Position numbers and translations under genes: made by a program. From assembly GCF_002744755.1 (NCBI RefSeq), contig NZ_KZ319297.1:39796-103795 (forward strand): DNA of 64,000 nucleotides, written 5' to 3'. The DNA is from Leeuwenhoekiella nanhaiensis. Its GTDB lineage: Bacteria; Bacteroidota; Bacteroidia; Flavobacteriales; Flavobacteriaceae. How positions within the stretch are numbered: position 1 is the stretch's first letter; each line of letters starts with the position of its first letter. Below, one piece after another: positions 17,956 through 25,221 of the stretch. Under the pieces are notes generated by a model that saw only the letters and a list, made by a program, of their open reading frames with translations, had not been told where the DNA came from and searched no databases.

Positions 17956-18660
17956 ATGCTGAGTATCATTATTCCCGTTTACAACGAGTCTGCCAATTTA
18001 CCGGTGCTGCTGAAACATCTCCTGCGCAGTGCAAAAGCCCCGGAACTTCTGGAAATTCTGGTAGTTGACGGAGGTAGCACTGATGACACCCCGGCTTTGG
18101 GCGAAAAATTTAAAGCGGCTAACCGCGTTAATCTTCAACTTTTACAATCCGGAAAAGGCAGGGCCAAACAGATGAACACCGGGGCACGGGCTGCCCGTGG
18201 AAGTATTCTTTATTTTTTACATGCCGATTCTTTTCCGCCGAAGCATTTTGACCAGCATATACGTGATGAGGTTGAAAAAGGAAATCCTGCCGGATGCTTC
18301 AGAATGCAGTTTGACAGCAAGCATTGGTGGCTGCGTCTGGCCAGTTATCTCACTAAATTCAACTGGAGAGCCAGCCGTGGCGGCGATCAAAGTCAGTTTA
18401 TCACCCGCGAACTTTTTGATGAGATAGGTGGTTACGATGAAAGCTACATCATCTACGAAGACAATATTTTGATCAATGAGCTTTATGCCCGTAAGAAGTT
18501 TGTAGTCATTCAGCAGCCGCTGAAATCTTCTGCTCGTATGTATGAAAAATACGGCGTCTGGTATGTACAATATCATTTCTGGAGTATTTATGTCAAAAAA
18601 TGGATGGGCGCTTCGGCCGAAGAACTTCACGCCTACTACTGTAAAGTGCTTAAAAAATAA
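17956..18660 (+). CDS. TIGR04283-type family 2 glycosyltransferase
   Basis: A 234-residue GT2 enzyme (GT-A fold) starting MLSIIIPVYNESANLP. I chose ATG 17956 over an in-frame TTG at 17920 because the latter lies inside the promoter box and this start is the usual GT2 N-terminus. Nucleotide-sugar binding is indicated by VVDGGSTDDT (about 47-56) and ILYFLHADSFPP, a DxD-like HAD. Later, GGDQSQFITRELFDEIGGY is the acceptor-site region. TIGR04283 is linked to arsenosugar-type clusters in the literature, but no arsenic gene is visible, so the product here is open. Confidence 0.85.
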   Translation: MLSIIIPVYNESANLPVLLKHLLRSAKAPELLEILVVDGGSTDDTPALGEKFKAANRVNLQLLQSGKGRAKQMNTGARAARGSILYFLHADSFPPKHFDQHIRDEVEKGNPAGCFRMQFDSKHWWLRLASYLTKFNWRASRGGDQSQFITRELFDEIGGYDESYIIYEDNILINELYARKKFVVIQQPLKSSARMYEKYGVWYVQYHFWSIYVKKWMGASAEELHAYYCKVLKK

Positions 18661-18813
18661 GAGTCTACAAACTCTTCAAATCAATCTTTCGCTTTGCTTA
18701 AAATTAGTTTTGAAATTGAATTATTAGTTTCAATGCTAAATTTTCATAGTTTCTTAACAGCAATCGCACGGGCTTCGATGTAATTTGAAACTGAATTTAA
18801 AAAAACTCTAACC

Positions 18814-19248
18814 ATGACAATTTTTGAAGCGATACGTAAAGACCACGATAAACAACGCGAACTCTGCCGGATGGTTACCTCAACCAGCGGCGAGTCTAAG
18901 GGTCGCAAGCAAATGTGGGAAGACCTTAAAAAAGAGTTGCAGATACACGCTGATGCTGAAGAACGCACTTTTTATTCCCCACTTATTCATAACGATATGA
19001 TGCAGGAGCACGCCCGTCACGGCATCGCCGAGCATCACGAAATGGACGAACTCATTGAAAAAATTGACGCTACTGAGATGGACTCCCCTGCCTGGCTGGT
19101 TTATGCCAAACAACTATGCGAGAAAGTAGAGCATCACCTGGAAGATGAAGAGCACACCTTTTTTCAGCTGGCCGGAAAAGTATTCACCGAAAAGCAAAAA
19201 ACCGAGATCGCTACTGAATATCAAAAAGAAATGAAAGCCAATCGCTAA
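18814..19248 (+). CDS. hemerythrin HHE domain protein
   Basis: A 144-residue soluble four-helix bundle with a di-iron site. Candidate ligands are H14 in RKDHDK, HADAEERTF (about 49-57), EHHEMDELI (about 72-80) and HHLEDEEHTFF (about 110-120). Such proteins bind oxygen or protect against oxidative and nitrosative stress. There is no signal peptide. It has no operon partner, and its stop overlaps the convergent VOC gene's stop by 4 bp, so no terminator can fit between them. Confidence 0.92.
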   Translation: MTIFEAIRKDHDKQRELCRMVTSTSGESKGRKQMWEDLKKELQIHADAEERTFYSPLIHNDMMQEHARHGIAEHHEMDELIEKIDATEMDSPAWLVYAKQLCEKVEHHLEDEEHTFFQLAGKVFTEKQKTEIATEYQKEMKANR

Positions 19249-19775
19249 TTACCGTTGCTGTAATCTCCTATGACTTCAATAAAAACGCCATCAGGATCCC
19301 GCAGTAACAGTAAATAATTATGCTCTCCAAGTTTAATAGGCGTATCGGCTTCGGGCTGTACGCCTTCTTTTTTGATTGCTTCCATAATACCATCAAGCGT
19401 ATACACCTGCAGGGTCAGGTATTGCAACCCCAGTTGCTGCTGAATTCCGGCTTTAACCGAATCGATTTCCGCCTTTGGCAAATCAAATGATGCAATTTTT
19501 AGCTGTGAACTCCCGGGGATGGTGTCAAAAGCCAATCGGGTTACTTTAAAAGGAAGGCCTTGCGACAGCCCTAAACGGGTTGCAAACGGGGCATCAACCG
19601 TAAAACTCCCCACTTCGTGAAGTCCTAAAATATCTTTGTAAAAGTGTAAGGATTGTTGCTCGTCGCTAGCGACTACAGCAACAGTAAGTGCTCCGGGTTT
19701 AAAGTTAGATTCCTGGCCTTTTGAAACCAGAGCAAAACCGAAAAGAGCTAGCAAAAGAAGTACACGATGGCGCAT
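19245..19775 (-). CDS. exported VOC superfamily protein
   Basis: A 176-residue protein with an N-terminal signal peptide (about 1-20, ending VSKGQ), so it is exported to the periplasm. The VOC (glyoxalase/bleomycin resistance-like) fold shows LTVAVVASDEQQSLHFYKDI at the N-terminal half and LLLRDPDGVFIEVIGDY at the end. The latter carries the usual metal-ligand Glu in FIEV. Exported VOC proteins are uncommon and the substrate is unknown. Its start codon directly abuts a terminator hairpin of the upstream yqaE-like gene. Confidence 0.88.
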   Translation of the reverse strand: MRHRVLLLLALFGFALVSKGQESNFKPGALTVAVVASDEQQSLHFYKDILGLHEVGSFTVDAPFATRLGLSQGLPFKVTRLAFDTIPGSSQLKIASFDLPKAEIDSVKAGIQQQLGLQYLTLQVYTLDGIMEAIKKEGVQPEADTPIKLGEHNYLLLLRDPDGVFIEVIGDYSNGN

Positions 19776-19819
19776 AAAAAAAAGGGTTTTAGTAAAGATA
19801 CTTTACAAAACCCTTTTTT
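19776..19819 (-). terminator. intrinsic terminator of the yqaE-like gene, abutting the VOC start
   Basis: Left arm AAAAAGGGTTTTAGTAAAG and right arm CTTTACAAAACCCTTTTTT form a long stem with one bulged base. On the minus strand it follows the YqaE stop by 17 bp. Its last base is adjacent to the VOC ATG (19775-19773). Confidence 0.75.
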
Positions 19820-19836
19820 CGTCAATTCGTTATCGT

Positions 19837-19992
19837 TTATCTGCTCTGCACGTAGAAACCGTGAATAACTCCCGGCAACCATCCTAAAAGCGTCAGTATG
19901 ACATTGATGATAAAATCTTTGCCTAAGCCTTTATTCATTGCAACTGCAAGAGGTGGTAGTAATATGGTTATGATAATTGAAATAATTCCCAT
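19837..19992 (-). CDS. YqaE/Pmp3 family membrane peptide
   Basis: A 51-residue hydrophobic protein, translating as MGIISIIITILLPPLAVAMN followed by KGLGKDFIINVILTLLGWLP and GVIHGFYVQSR. Two membrane helices flank a short charged loop. LPPLAV in the first helix and LGWLPGVIHGFYV in the second are the Pmp3/YqaE signature. The family is linked to membrane-potential and salt/cold stress in other organisms. It is a complete single gene with its own promoter box (CAAAAATA on the plus strand, 20021-20028) and terminator. It is easily missed because of its size. Confidence 0.93.
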   Translation of the reverse strand: MGIISIIITILLPPLAVAMNKGLGKDFIINVILTLLGWLPGVIHGFYVQSR

Positions 19993-20020
19993 TGTGTAAT
20001 TTTTTGGTTAGTGTTCAGTC

Positions 20021-20028
20021 CAAAAATA
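20021..20028 (-). promoter_or_regulatory. TATTTTTG -7 box of the yqaE-like gene
   Basis: An exact TAnnTTTG box on the minus strand. The predicted leader is about 23 nt. Confidence 0.4.
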
Positions 20029-20078
20029 TACAGCCTGCCTCTTCTAATGCCTTAACACTTTGCCAATTGAGATAAGTT

Positions 20079-21098
20079 TCACGTTTTTTCAAACCACTTT
20101 TTAAGCACTTCTTCAGCCGGTTTTCCTTGAGGGGTAAAACGATTATTTTCCTGCGAAATCGTACGCTCGTGATTGGGAAACCACTTCCAGACGAAACCTC
20201 CTGCAAACCAGGGCTCATTCCAAAACTCTTCAAACAAAGCTTCGAAGAGATTTACCTGAGCTTCCGCATTCATCTTCCCGTCGTGACGATCACTAACCCA
20301 TGGTTCTTTCCCCGCAAAGTCTGCACTACGGTATCCAAACTCTGTGAATAAGACAGGTTTGTTGTACTTTCGCGAAAGCGCAACAAACATCTTTTTATGC
20401 GGCTGCCAGCCTGCTTTGGCTTCGGCAATCGTTGGTGTTTCGGCTTCTGAAACCGGATAATAGGCGTCAGCACCAATATAATCGAGCTGCGACCAAAAAT
20501 TCACTTTGTCTACCTTATCCCAGTTTTCGGCATAGGTGAGCTTCCCGGTATACACCTCCCGTACCTCGGCGATCAGGCTGTTCCAAAAATCAGGTCTCTC
20601 GTTCACAAAATTATAAAGCTCTGTACCTATGCAAAAGAGTTCGGCTCCGGTTTCCTGAGCCAGCTTTGCATACAACAGAATAAACTCCCTGTAGGATTTT
20701 TCAAAAGCAACCCAGTCTGCGTCTGACTTCATCTGCATATCGCCGGTAAACGTGCCGCGGCCAATCCAGATATGGGGCTTGACCATGACTTTGATTCCAC
20801 TTTGATGTAAGGCTTCGATGTATTGCTTCGCTCCTTCATAGCGCTCGCCGTACCATTGGCGTTCCGCATTAAAATACAACTGCGGATTGTCGAGATCGCG
20901 CACAAAACCGAAAGGCATTATGGCTACGTGACTCGCTCCCACGCGCAAAACCGGATTGATATCTTTCTGCACCAGCGTATCGCCCGAAGCAACAAAACTC
21001 ACCCCATCAATTTTTTGGCTTACATAAGGCGTGGCAGAGCAACCTCCAAGCGCGAGGCAACCTATTACCAATAACAAAAATGAATATGTGTATTTCAT
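20079..21098 (-). CDS. glycoside hydrolase family 113-like lipoprotein
   Basis: A 339-residue TIM-barrel glycosidase. The signal peptide ends in lipobox LGGC (Cys20), so it is lipid-anchored. The barrel spans about 28-335. Sequences around the expected acid/base and nucleophile are FCIGTELYN (Glu about 159) and VLFTEFGYRS (Glu about 253). KVMVKPHIWIGRG and LDYIGADAYYPVSE lie on other strands. GH113 enzymes are mostly beta-mannanases. The substrate here is unproven. No SusCD or other CAZyme is adjacent. The gene contains one copy of the palindrome CTTTCGCGAAAG (20367-20378). Confidence 0.85.
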   Translation of the reverse strand: MKYTYSFLLLVIGCLALGGCSATPYVSQKIDGVSFVASGDTLVQKDINPVLRVGASHVAIMPFGFVRDLDNPQLYFNAERQWYGERYEGAKQYIEALHQSGIKVMVKPHIWIGRGTFTGDMQMKSDADWVAFEKSYREFILLYAKLAQETGAELFCIGTELYNFVNERPDFWNSLIAEVREVYTGKLTYAENWDKVDKVNFWSQLDYIGADAYYPVSEAETPTIAEAKAGWQPHKKMFVALSRKYNKPVLFTEFGYRSADFAGKEPWVSDRHDGKMNAEAQVNLFEALFEEFWNEPWFAGGFVWKWFPNHERTISQENNRFTPQGKPAEEVLKKWFEKT

Positions 21099-21186
21099 AC
21101 CCCTAAAAATAGGCGAAATAAATGCTCCTTTAATCTCATTTTCTCAAAAAAACCACCAAATTGAGCGTGACACCATTCTAAGTTAT

Positions 21187-21194
21187 TATCTTTA
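21187..21194 (+). promoter_or_regulatory. probable promoter of the FAD oxidoreductase (TATCTTTA)
   Basis: Near match to the -7 box, preceded by TTG at 21161-21163 with 23 bp between. Leader would be about 20-25 nt. Confidence 0.35.
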
Positions 21195-21222
21195 AGAACA
21201 ACCTCAACGCAACAGCTTTTTT

Positions 21223-22509
21223 ATGGAACATGTGGTCATTGTAGGCAATGGCATCGCCGGAGTTACGGCTGCCCGGCACATCCGGAAAAATTCAGATAAA
21301 AATATCACCATCATTTCTGCCGAAAGTGATCATTTTTTCTCCCGCACCGCACTGATGTATGTCTATATGGGGCATATGCGCTTTAGAGATCTCAAACCTT
21401 ACGAAGATCAGTTTTGGTCAAAAAACAACATCAATCTTAAAAATGCCTTTGTTGAACGGGTTGATACCGATGCACAAACCCTGCATTTGGCAAAAGGCGA
21501 AACCATCACCTACGACACACTTATTCTTGCAACGGGGTCGATCCCTGCAAAATACGGCTGGGAAGGTCAGGATTTAAACGGCGTTCAGGGACTGGTTTCC
21601 AAACAGGATTTAGAACTGCTCGAAAAAAATGCACCCAATAACGAAGTCTGTCCCAAAGCGGTCATCGTAGGCGGCGGCCTCATTGGCGTTGAACTCGCCG
21701 AAATGCTGCACACCCGCAAGATTGAGGTAACTATGATCGTGCGTGAACACGCATTTTGGTCGGGTGTTTTACCTGATGGCGAAGCCGAAATGATTAGCAG
21801 ACACATTAAAAATCACGGGATTGATTTAAGATGCGGAGCAGAACTTGATAAAATTTTGGATGACGGCCAGGGGAATGTAAGCGGAATAATCACTAAAAAA
21901 GGAGAGCAGATTGACTGTAAGCTCGTAGGCATCACAACCGGCGTTAAACCCCAGATTGAATTTTTCAAAGACTCCAAAATAGAGACAGACCGGGGCATTC
22001 TGGTCAACCGAATGCTTGAAACCAATATTAAAAACGTCTATGCCATTGGTGATTGTGCGCAGCAGCGCGAGGCCATAGGATTACGAAAACCGGTGGAAGC
22101 CGTATGGTACACCGGCCGAATGATGGGCGAAACGGTTGCTCAGACCATTTGCGGCAGGCCTTTCGAGTACAGTCCGGGAAATTGGTTTAATAGCGCCAAG
22201 TTTTTTGACATCGAATACCAGACCTACGGCTGGGTTTTTAGTACCAAAAACAAAAAAGACTACGAGCAGCATCTGCACTGGAAGCATTCGGATGACACCA
22301 AATGCATAACCATCGCTTTTCATAAAGACACCCGCGAATTTTTAGGCATCAACAGCTTTGGTATTCGCCTACGCCACGACGTACTTGACCGCTGGCTGAA
22401 TGAAAAACGGGACGTGGCCTACGTTACCAAAAACCTTAAAGAAGCCAATTTTGACCCCGAGTTTTACAGGCATTACGAATCTGAAATTCAAAAAGAATTT
22501 AAAGTCTAG
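21223..22509 (+). CDS. NAD(P)/FAD-dependent pyridine nucleotide-disulphide-type oxidoreductase
   Basis: A 428-residue soluble flavoprotein of the NirB/rubredoxin reductase-like group. The N-terminal FAD site is VVIVGNGIAGVTAARHI (about 4-20). TYDTLILATGS (about 97-107) precedes the NAD-binding AVIVGGGLIGVELAEML (about 147-163). NVYAIGDCAQ (about 274-283) is the second FAD motif. There is no CxxC redox pair of the disulphide-reductase type near the FAD. The gene lies upstream of a membrane polyferredoxin, from which it is now separated by a REP-associated transposase, and could be its electron donor or acceptor. Confidence 0.88.
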   Translation: MEHVVIVGNGIAGVTAARHIRKNSDKNITIISAESDHFFSRTALMYVYMGHMRFRDLKPYEDQFWSKNNINLKNAFVERVDTDAQTLHLAKGETITYDTLILATGSIPAKYGWEGQDLNGVQGLVSKQDLELLEKNAPNNEVCPKAVIVGGGLIGVELAEMLHTRKIEVTMIVREHAFWSGVLPDGEAEMISRHIKNHGIDLRCGAELDKILDDGQGNVSGIITKKGEQIDCKLVGITTGVKPQIEFFKDSKIETDRGILVNRMLETNIKNVYAIGDCAQQREAIGLRKPVEAVWYTGRMMGETVAQTICGRPFEYSPGNWFNSAKFFDIEYQTYGWVFSTKNKKDYEQHLHWKHSDDTKCITIAFHKDTREFLGINSFGIRLRHDVLDRWLNEKRDVAYVTKNLKEANFDPEFYRHYESEIQKEFKV

Positions 22510-22514
22510 CCAAA

Positions 22515-22552
22515 ACCTCACAGGTTTTAAAAACCTGTGAGGTCTAAATAAC
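22515..22552 (+). repeat. REP-like palindrome, left flank of the RAYT gene
   Basis: Stem of 13 bp, ACCTCACAGGTTT with AAACCTGTGAGGT, three-base loop, followed by the tail CTAAATAAC. The right flank of the transposase carries the same stem core and identical tail, in the same orientation. Confidence 0.85.
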
Positions 22553-22555
22553 TGA

Positions 22556-23116
22556 ATGATGCAATACGAACCTATTTCAGCTGGAAACTACTATCATATT
22601 TATAACCGTGGGAATAATTATGAAGATATTTTTATTGAAGATCGCAATTATGAGTATTTCCTTAATCTGGTCGCAAGGCATCTGACAAGTGTATTGGAAG
22701 TTTTATCGTATTGCCTTTTAAAGAATCATTTCCATATGATAGTCAGAACTTTTGATAATACCGAAGACCATTTGATATCAAGGAAATTTTCAAATTTATT
22801 TAATGCGTATGCAAAAAGTATCAATAAAGCGTACGGAAGAAATGGAAGCTTATTTAAAGACCGATTTTCGAGAAAAAAAATTGATCAGGAAAATTATTTA
22901 CGCAACCTAATCATTTATGTTCATTTGAATCCGACAAAGCATTTTGGAATTGATTTTAAAACGTATAAATATTCCTCATATCAGGCGTTTATATCAAACA
23001 AAAGAACTTTATTAAACAGGGACTTTGTTCTGGGTCTGTTTGACGATGAACCTAATTTTAAAGCAGCACATTGTCTGACCACATTTGACCCTAATAACGA
23101 ATATTTACTGGAATAA
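22556..23116 (+). CDS. REP-associated tyrosine transposase (Y1, IS200-like, RAYT)
   Basis: A 186-residue single-domain HUH endonuclease. It starts MMQYEPISAGNYYHIYNRGN. The HUH motif is NHFHMIVR (H58, H60). The nucleophilic Tyr should be in the NAYAKSINKAYG helix (Y85 most likely). The block NGSLFKDRF is typical of RAYTs, and YLRNLIIYVHLNPTKH follows. RAYTs nick single-stranded REP sequences rather than mobilising classical ISs. It is bordered within 50 bp on each side by hairpins with a shared tail. It interrupts the spacing of the FAD and polyferredoxin genes and is more AT-rich than both. Confidence 0.92.
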   Translation: MMQYEPISAGNYYHIYNRGNNYEDIFIEDRNYEYFLNLVARHLTSVLEVLSYCLLKNHFHMIVRTFDNTEDHLISRKFSNLFNAYAKSINKAYGRNGSLFKDRFSRKKIDQENYLRNLIIYVHLNPTKHFGIDFKTYKYSSYQAFISNKRTLLNRDFVLGLFDDEPNFKAAHCLTTFDPNNEYLLE

Positions 23117-23120
23117 CCCA

Positions 23121-23159
23121 GACCTCACAGGTCTTCGAGACCTGTGAGGTCTAAATAAC
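23121..23159 (+). repeat. REP-like palindrome, right flank of the RAYT gene
   Basis: Stem of 14 bp, GACCTCACAGGTCT with AGACCTGTGAGGTC, loop TCG, followed by CTAAATAAC. It shares ACCTGTGAGGTCTAAATAAC exactly with the left palindrome. The loop and the inner two base pairs differ but with compensatory changes, as expected for a functional hairpin. Confidence 0.87.
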
Positions 23160-23168
23160 ACTAGCTTT

Positions 23169-24758
23169 ATGAGCACCATACAACGCGATATGTCTCTTAC
23201 CGGCCAGCCGCCGGCTTCTATAAACGCCATTCAAAAACTGGGAACTGCTCTTGGAGTGGCGGGCTTATTAATTCTGCTTCTGGCGGCCTTTAACGTAAAT
23301 TTCCCGGAAAAACAGCTTTGGCTTAGTATTGCGCTCGGCAGTTTGTTTGGCGGAATCCTCATCTTTACTTACGGCGCTTACTCCGGGAAGCACGAAGGCA
23401 TCAAGAATGACGGTGTCTGGTTTAAATCGGTTTCTAGCAGGGGGTTTTTAGCCTGGGTTGCGGGGCTGGCTTTGACAGGGTTTTACATCATCCTGTATTT
23501 CAAGGCAGAATGGTTAGGTCTTAACACCGAAGGTGATAATACCGGTCTCATCGCGCTTTTTGATCCACTAAGCAGAATATTGAGCGGTAACCCTGCAAGC
23601 CAATGGTTTGTGTACGGTACGCTCTATACCATCGCAATTTTGGCTTTTGGGATCAAATTCTTCTGGAAATACCGCCACAACCGTTATGAAAGGCTGCGCA
23701 CGCTGAGCGTGATGTTTTTTCAGACCGCTTTTGCCTTTCTGATTCCTGAGTTTATGGCGAGGCTCAATTCAGAAAATTTCAATCTGCCCTATTATGATTT
23801 AAAGAATATCTGGCCGCTCAATTACTACAATTTTGAGCAGTACCGTGTCAACGATTTTATCTCTGCCGGCAATGTAGGTCTTGCCTTATTGCTTTTCGGG
23901 ATCGCTTCCATCTTTGTTATTACGCCTATTCTCACTTATAAATACGGAAAACGCTGGTATTGCAGCTGGGTGTGCGGTTGTGGCGGATTAGCCGAAACTG
24001 CCGGAGATTCCTTTAGACACCTCAGCGATAAAAGCACCTTTGCCTGGAAGGTAGAGCGCTGGGTGGTGCACAGCGTTTTGGTTTTTGTGGTGGTGATGAC
24101 CACTGCAGTGGTTTCGACCTATCTGGGCTACGATGCCGATAAATATTGGCTGACTAAAGATGTATTCCTTATTGGCGTAGCAGTTTTTCTTACCCTGCTT
24201 TTTGCCGGAATTTGGTTTTTCAAGAAGGAAGAATTAAAACAGGACGCCCGTTACGGAGCTATTGGGTATCTGGTAATTGTTTTGGCATTAATCGGCATTC
24301 ATTACGCTAGTGGAAGCACCTTATTTTTAATAGACGCCGAAACTTTGCGTAGCAGTTATGGCTTTCTTATTGGTGCGATTTTTAGTGGGGTAATTGGTAC
24401 GGGCTTCTACCCTATTTTTGGAAACCGGGTGTGGTGTCGTTTTGGCTGCCCAATGGCTGCGATTTTAGGATTGCAACAGCGTTTGTTTTCAAAATTCCGA
24501 ATTACCACAAACGGTGGACAATGTATTTCCTGCGGAAACTGTTCCAGCTATTGTGAGATGGGTATTGATGTACGAGCTTATGCTCAAAAAGGCGAAAACA
24601 TAGTACGTGCCAGTTGTGTGGGTTGTGGGATCTGCTCTGCCGTTTGTCCACGTGGTGTGCTAAAGCTTGAAAACGGAGCAACGGATAAGCGCATCAACAG
24701 CCGCGAAATTCTTTTGGGCAATGACGTAGATTTGATGGATTATGTAAACCAAAACTAG
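23169..24758 (+). CDS. polytopic membrane 4Fe-4S ferredoxin protein (NosR/NapH-like)
   Basis: A 529-residue inner-membrane electron-transfer protein. Hydrophobic helices lie at about 26-47, 52-70, 91-113, 150-165, 230-255, 290-315, 330-350, 365-380 and 395-420. Cysteine-rich segments are CSWVCGCGGLAET (about 266) and WCRFGCPMAA (about 422). The C-terminal part holds two 4Fe-4S clusters: CISCGNCSSYCEMG (about 451) and SCVGCGICSAVCPRG (about 481). The upstream FAD oxidoreductase is a natural redox partner. The electron acceptor and pathway are unknown. No nitrate or nitrous-oxide reductase genes are nearby. Confidence 0.85.
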   Translation: MSTIQRDMSLTGQPPASINAIQKLGTALGVAGLLILLLAAFNVNFPEKQLWLSIALGSLFGGILIFTYGAYSGKHEGIKNDGVWFKSVSSRGFLAWVAGLALTGFYIILYFKAEWLGLNTEGDNTGLIALFDPLSRILSGNPASQWFVYGTLYTIAILAFGIKFFWKYRHNRYERLRTLSVMFFQTAFAFLIPEFMARLNSENFNLPYYDLKNIWPLNYYNFEQYRVNDFISAGNVGLALLLFGIASIFVITPILTYKYGKRWYCSWVCGCGGLAETAGDSFRHLSDKSTFAWKVERWVVHSVLVFVVVMTTAVVSTYLGYDADKYWLTKDVFLIGVAVFLTLLFAGIWFFKKEELKQDARYGAIGYLVIVLALIGIHYASGSTLFLIDAETLRSSYGFLIGAIFSGVIGTGFYPIFGNRVWCRFGCPMAAILGLQQRLFSKFRITTNGGQCISCGNCSSYCEMGIDVRAYAQKGENIVRASCVGCGICSAVCPRGVLKLENGATDKRINSREILLGNDVDLMDYVNQN

Positions 24759-24801
24759 TTTAAAACAAATCGGTTAACTTGGATAACCTAAAAAACGAAT
24801 T

Positions 24802-25014
24802 ATGATATTAGGAATGGTAGGCCCCTGGCAAATTTTATTAATCCTCATTTTGGGAGTTTTCGGGCTCATCTTACCCCTTATCGCGCTGATCGATATTTTG
24901 CGGAACGACTTTAAAGGCAATAACGATAAGATCATTTGGGTGCTGGTTGTTTTGTTCTTCAACATCATAGGATCTATCCTGTATTTCGCTATGGGCAGAA
25001 AGCAACGGGTTTAG
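24802..25014 (+). CDS. PLDc_N domain small membrane protein
   Basis: A 70-residue protein with two membrane helices (about 10-28 and 43-63) joined by a short charged loop. The pattern LPLIALIDILRNDF, then DKIIWVLVVLFFNIIGSILY and GRKQR at the end is the phospholipase D-nuclease N-terminal (PLDc_N) motif, known as a stand-alone protein. No catalytic domain is present. Function unknown. Confidence 0.85.
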   Translation: MILGMVGPWQILLILILGVFGLILPLIALIDILRNDFKGNNDKIIWVLVVLFFNIIGSILYFAMGRKQRV

Positions 25015-25023
25015 CGCTGTAAA

Positions 25024-25037
25024 GCTTTCGCGAAAGC
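25024..25037. repeat. 14-bp perfect palindrome GCTTTCGCGAAAGC
   Basis: Only intergenic copy of a palindrome that appears four times in the window. See also 20367-20378, 35228-35245 and 54516-54529. Directly downstream of the PLDc_N gene. Confidence 0.85.
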
Positions 25038-25091
25038 GCAAAAAATAAAGGCGCAGATCTCCACCCACGCCTTTTCTAACAAATCAATACT

Positions 25092-25133
25092 AAACAAACA
25101 TTATCTATTTCATTTACGGATGAATGTTTGTTT
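25092..25133. repeat. 11-bp perfect inverted repeat AAACAAACATT / AATGTTTGTTT
   Basis: Arms at 25092-25102 and 25123-25133 separated by 20 bp, in the spacer between the convergent PLDc_N and fasciclin genes. It could be a regulatory dyad or a weak terminator for the plus strand. Confidence 0.6.
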
Positions 25134-25167
25134 CGGTTTTCTAATCCCTGTTAAATTGAACCCAAAA

Positions 25168-25198
25168 GAAAAAGCAGAAACCGAAGTCCCTGCTTTTC
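25168..25198 (-). terminator. intrinsic terminator with UUCG loop, after the fasciclin gene
   Basis: On the minus strand AAAAGCAG is followed by GGAC-TTCG-GTTT and CTGCTTTT, so the stem closes on a C(UUCG)G tetraloop, then a T-rich tail. Confidence 0.75.
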
Positions 25199-25221
25199 CT
25201 CTAATCAAAACTTAAACAACA

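Noticed and set aside
22515..23159. IS200/IS605 insertion sequence with TnpB
   Set aside because: Only a RAYT-type gene flanked by REP-like hairpins is present; no TnpB, and the flanks are palindromes rather than IS ends.
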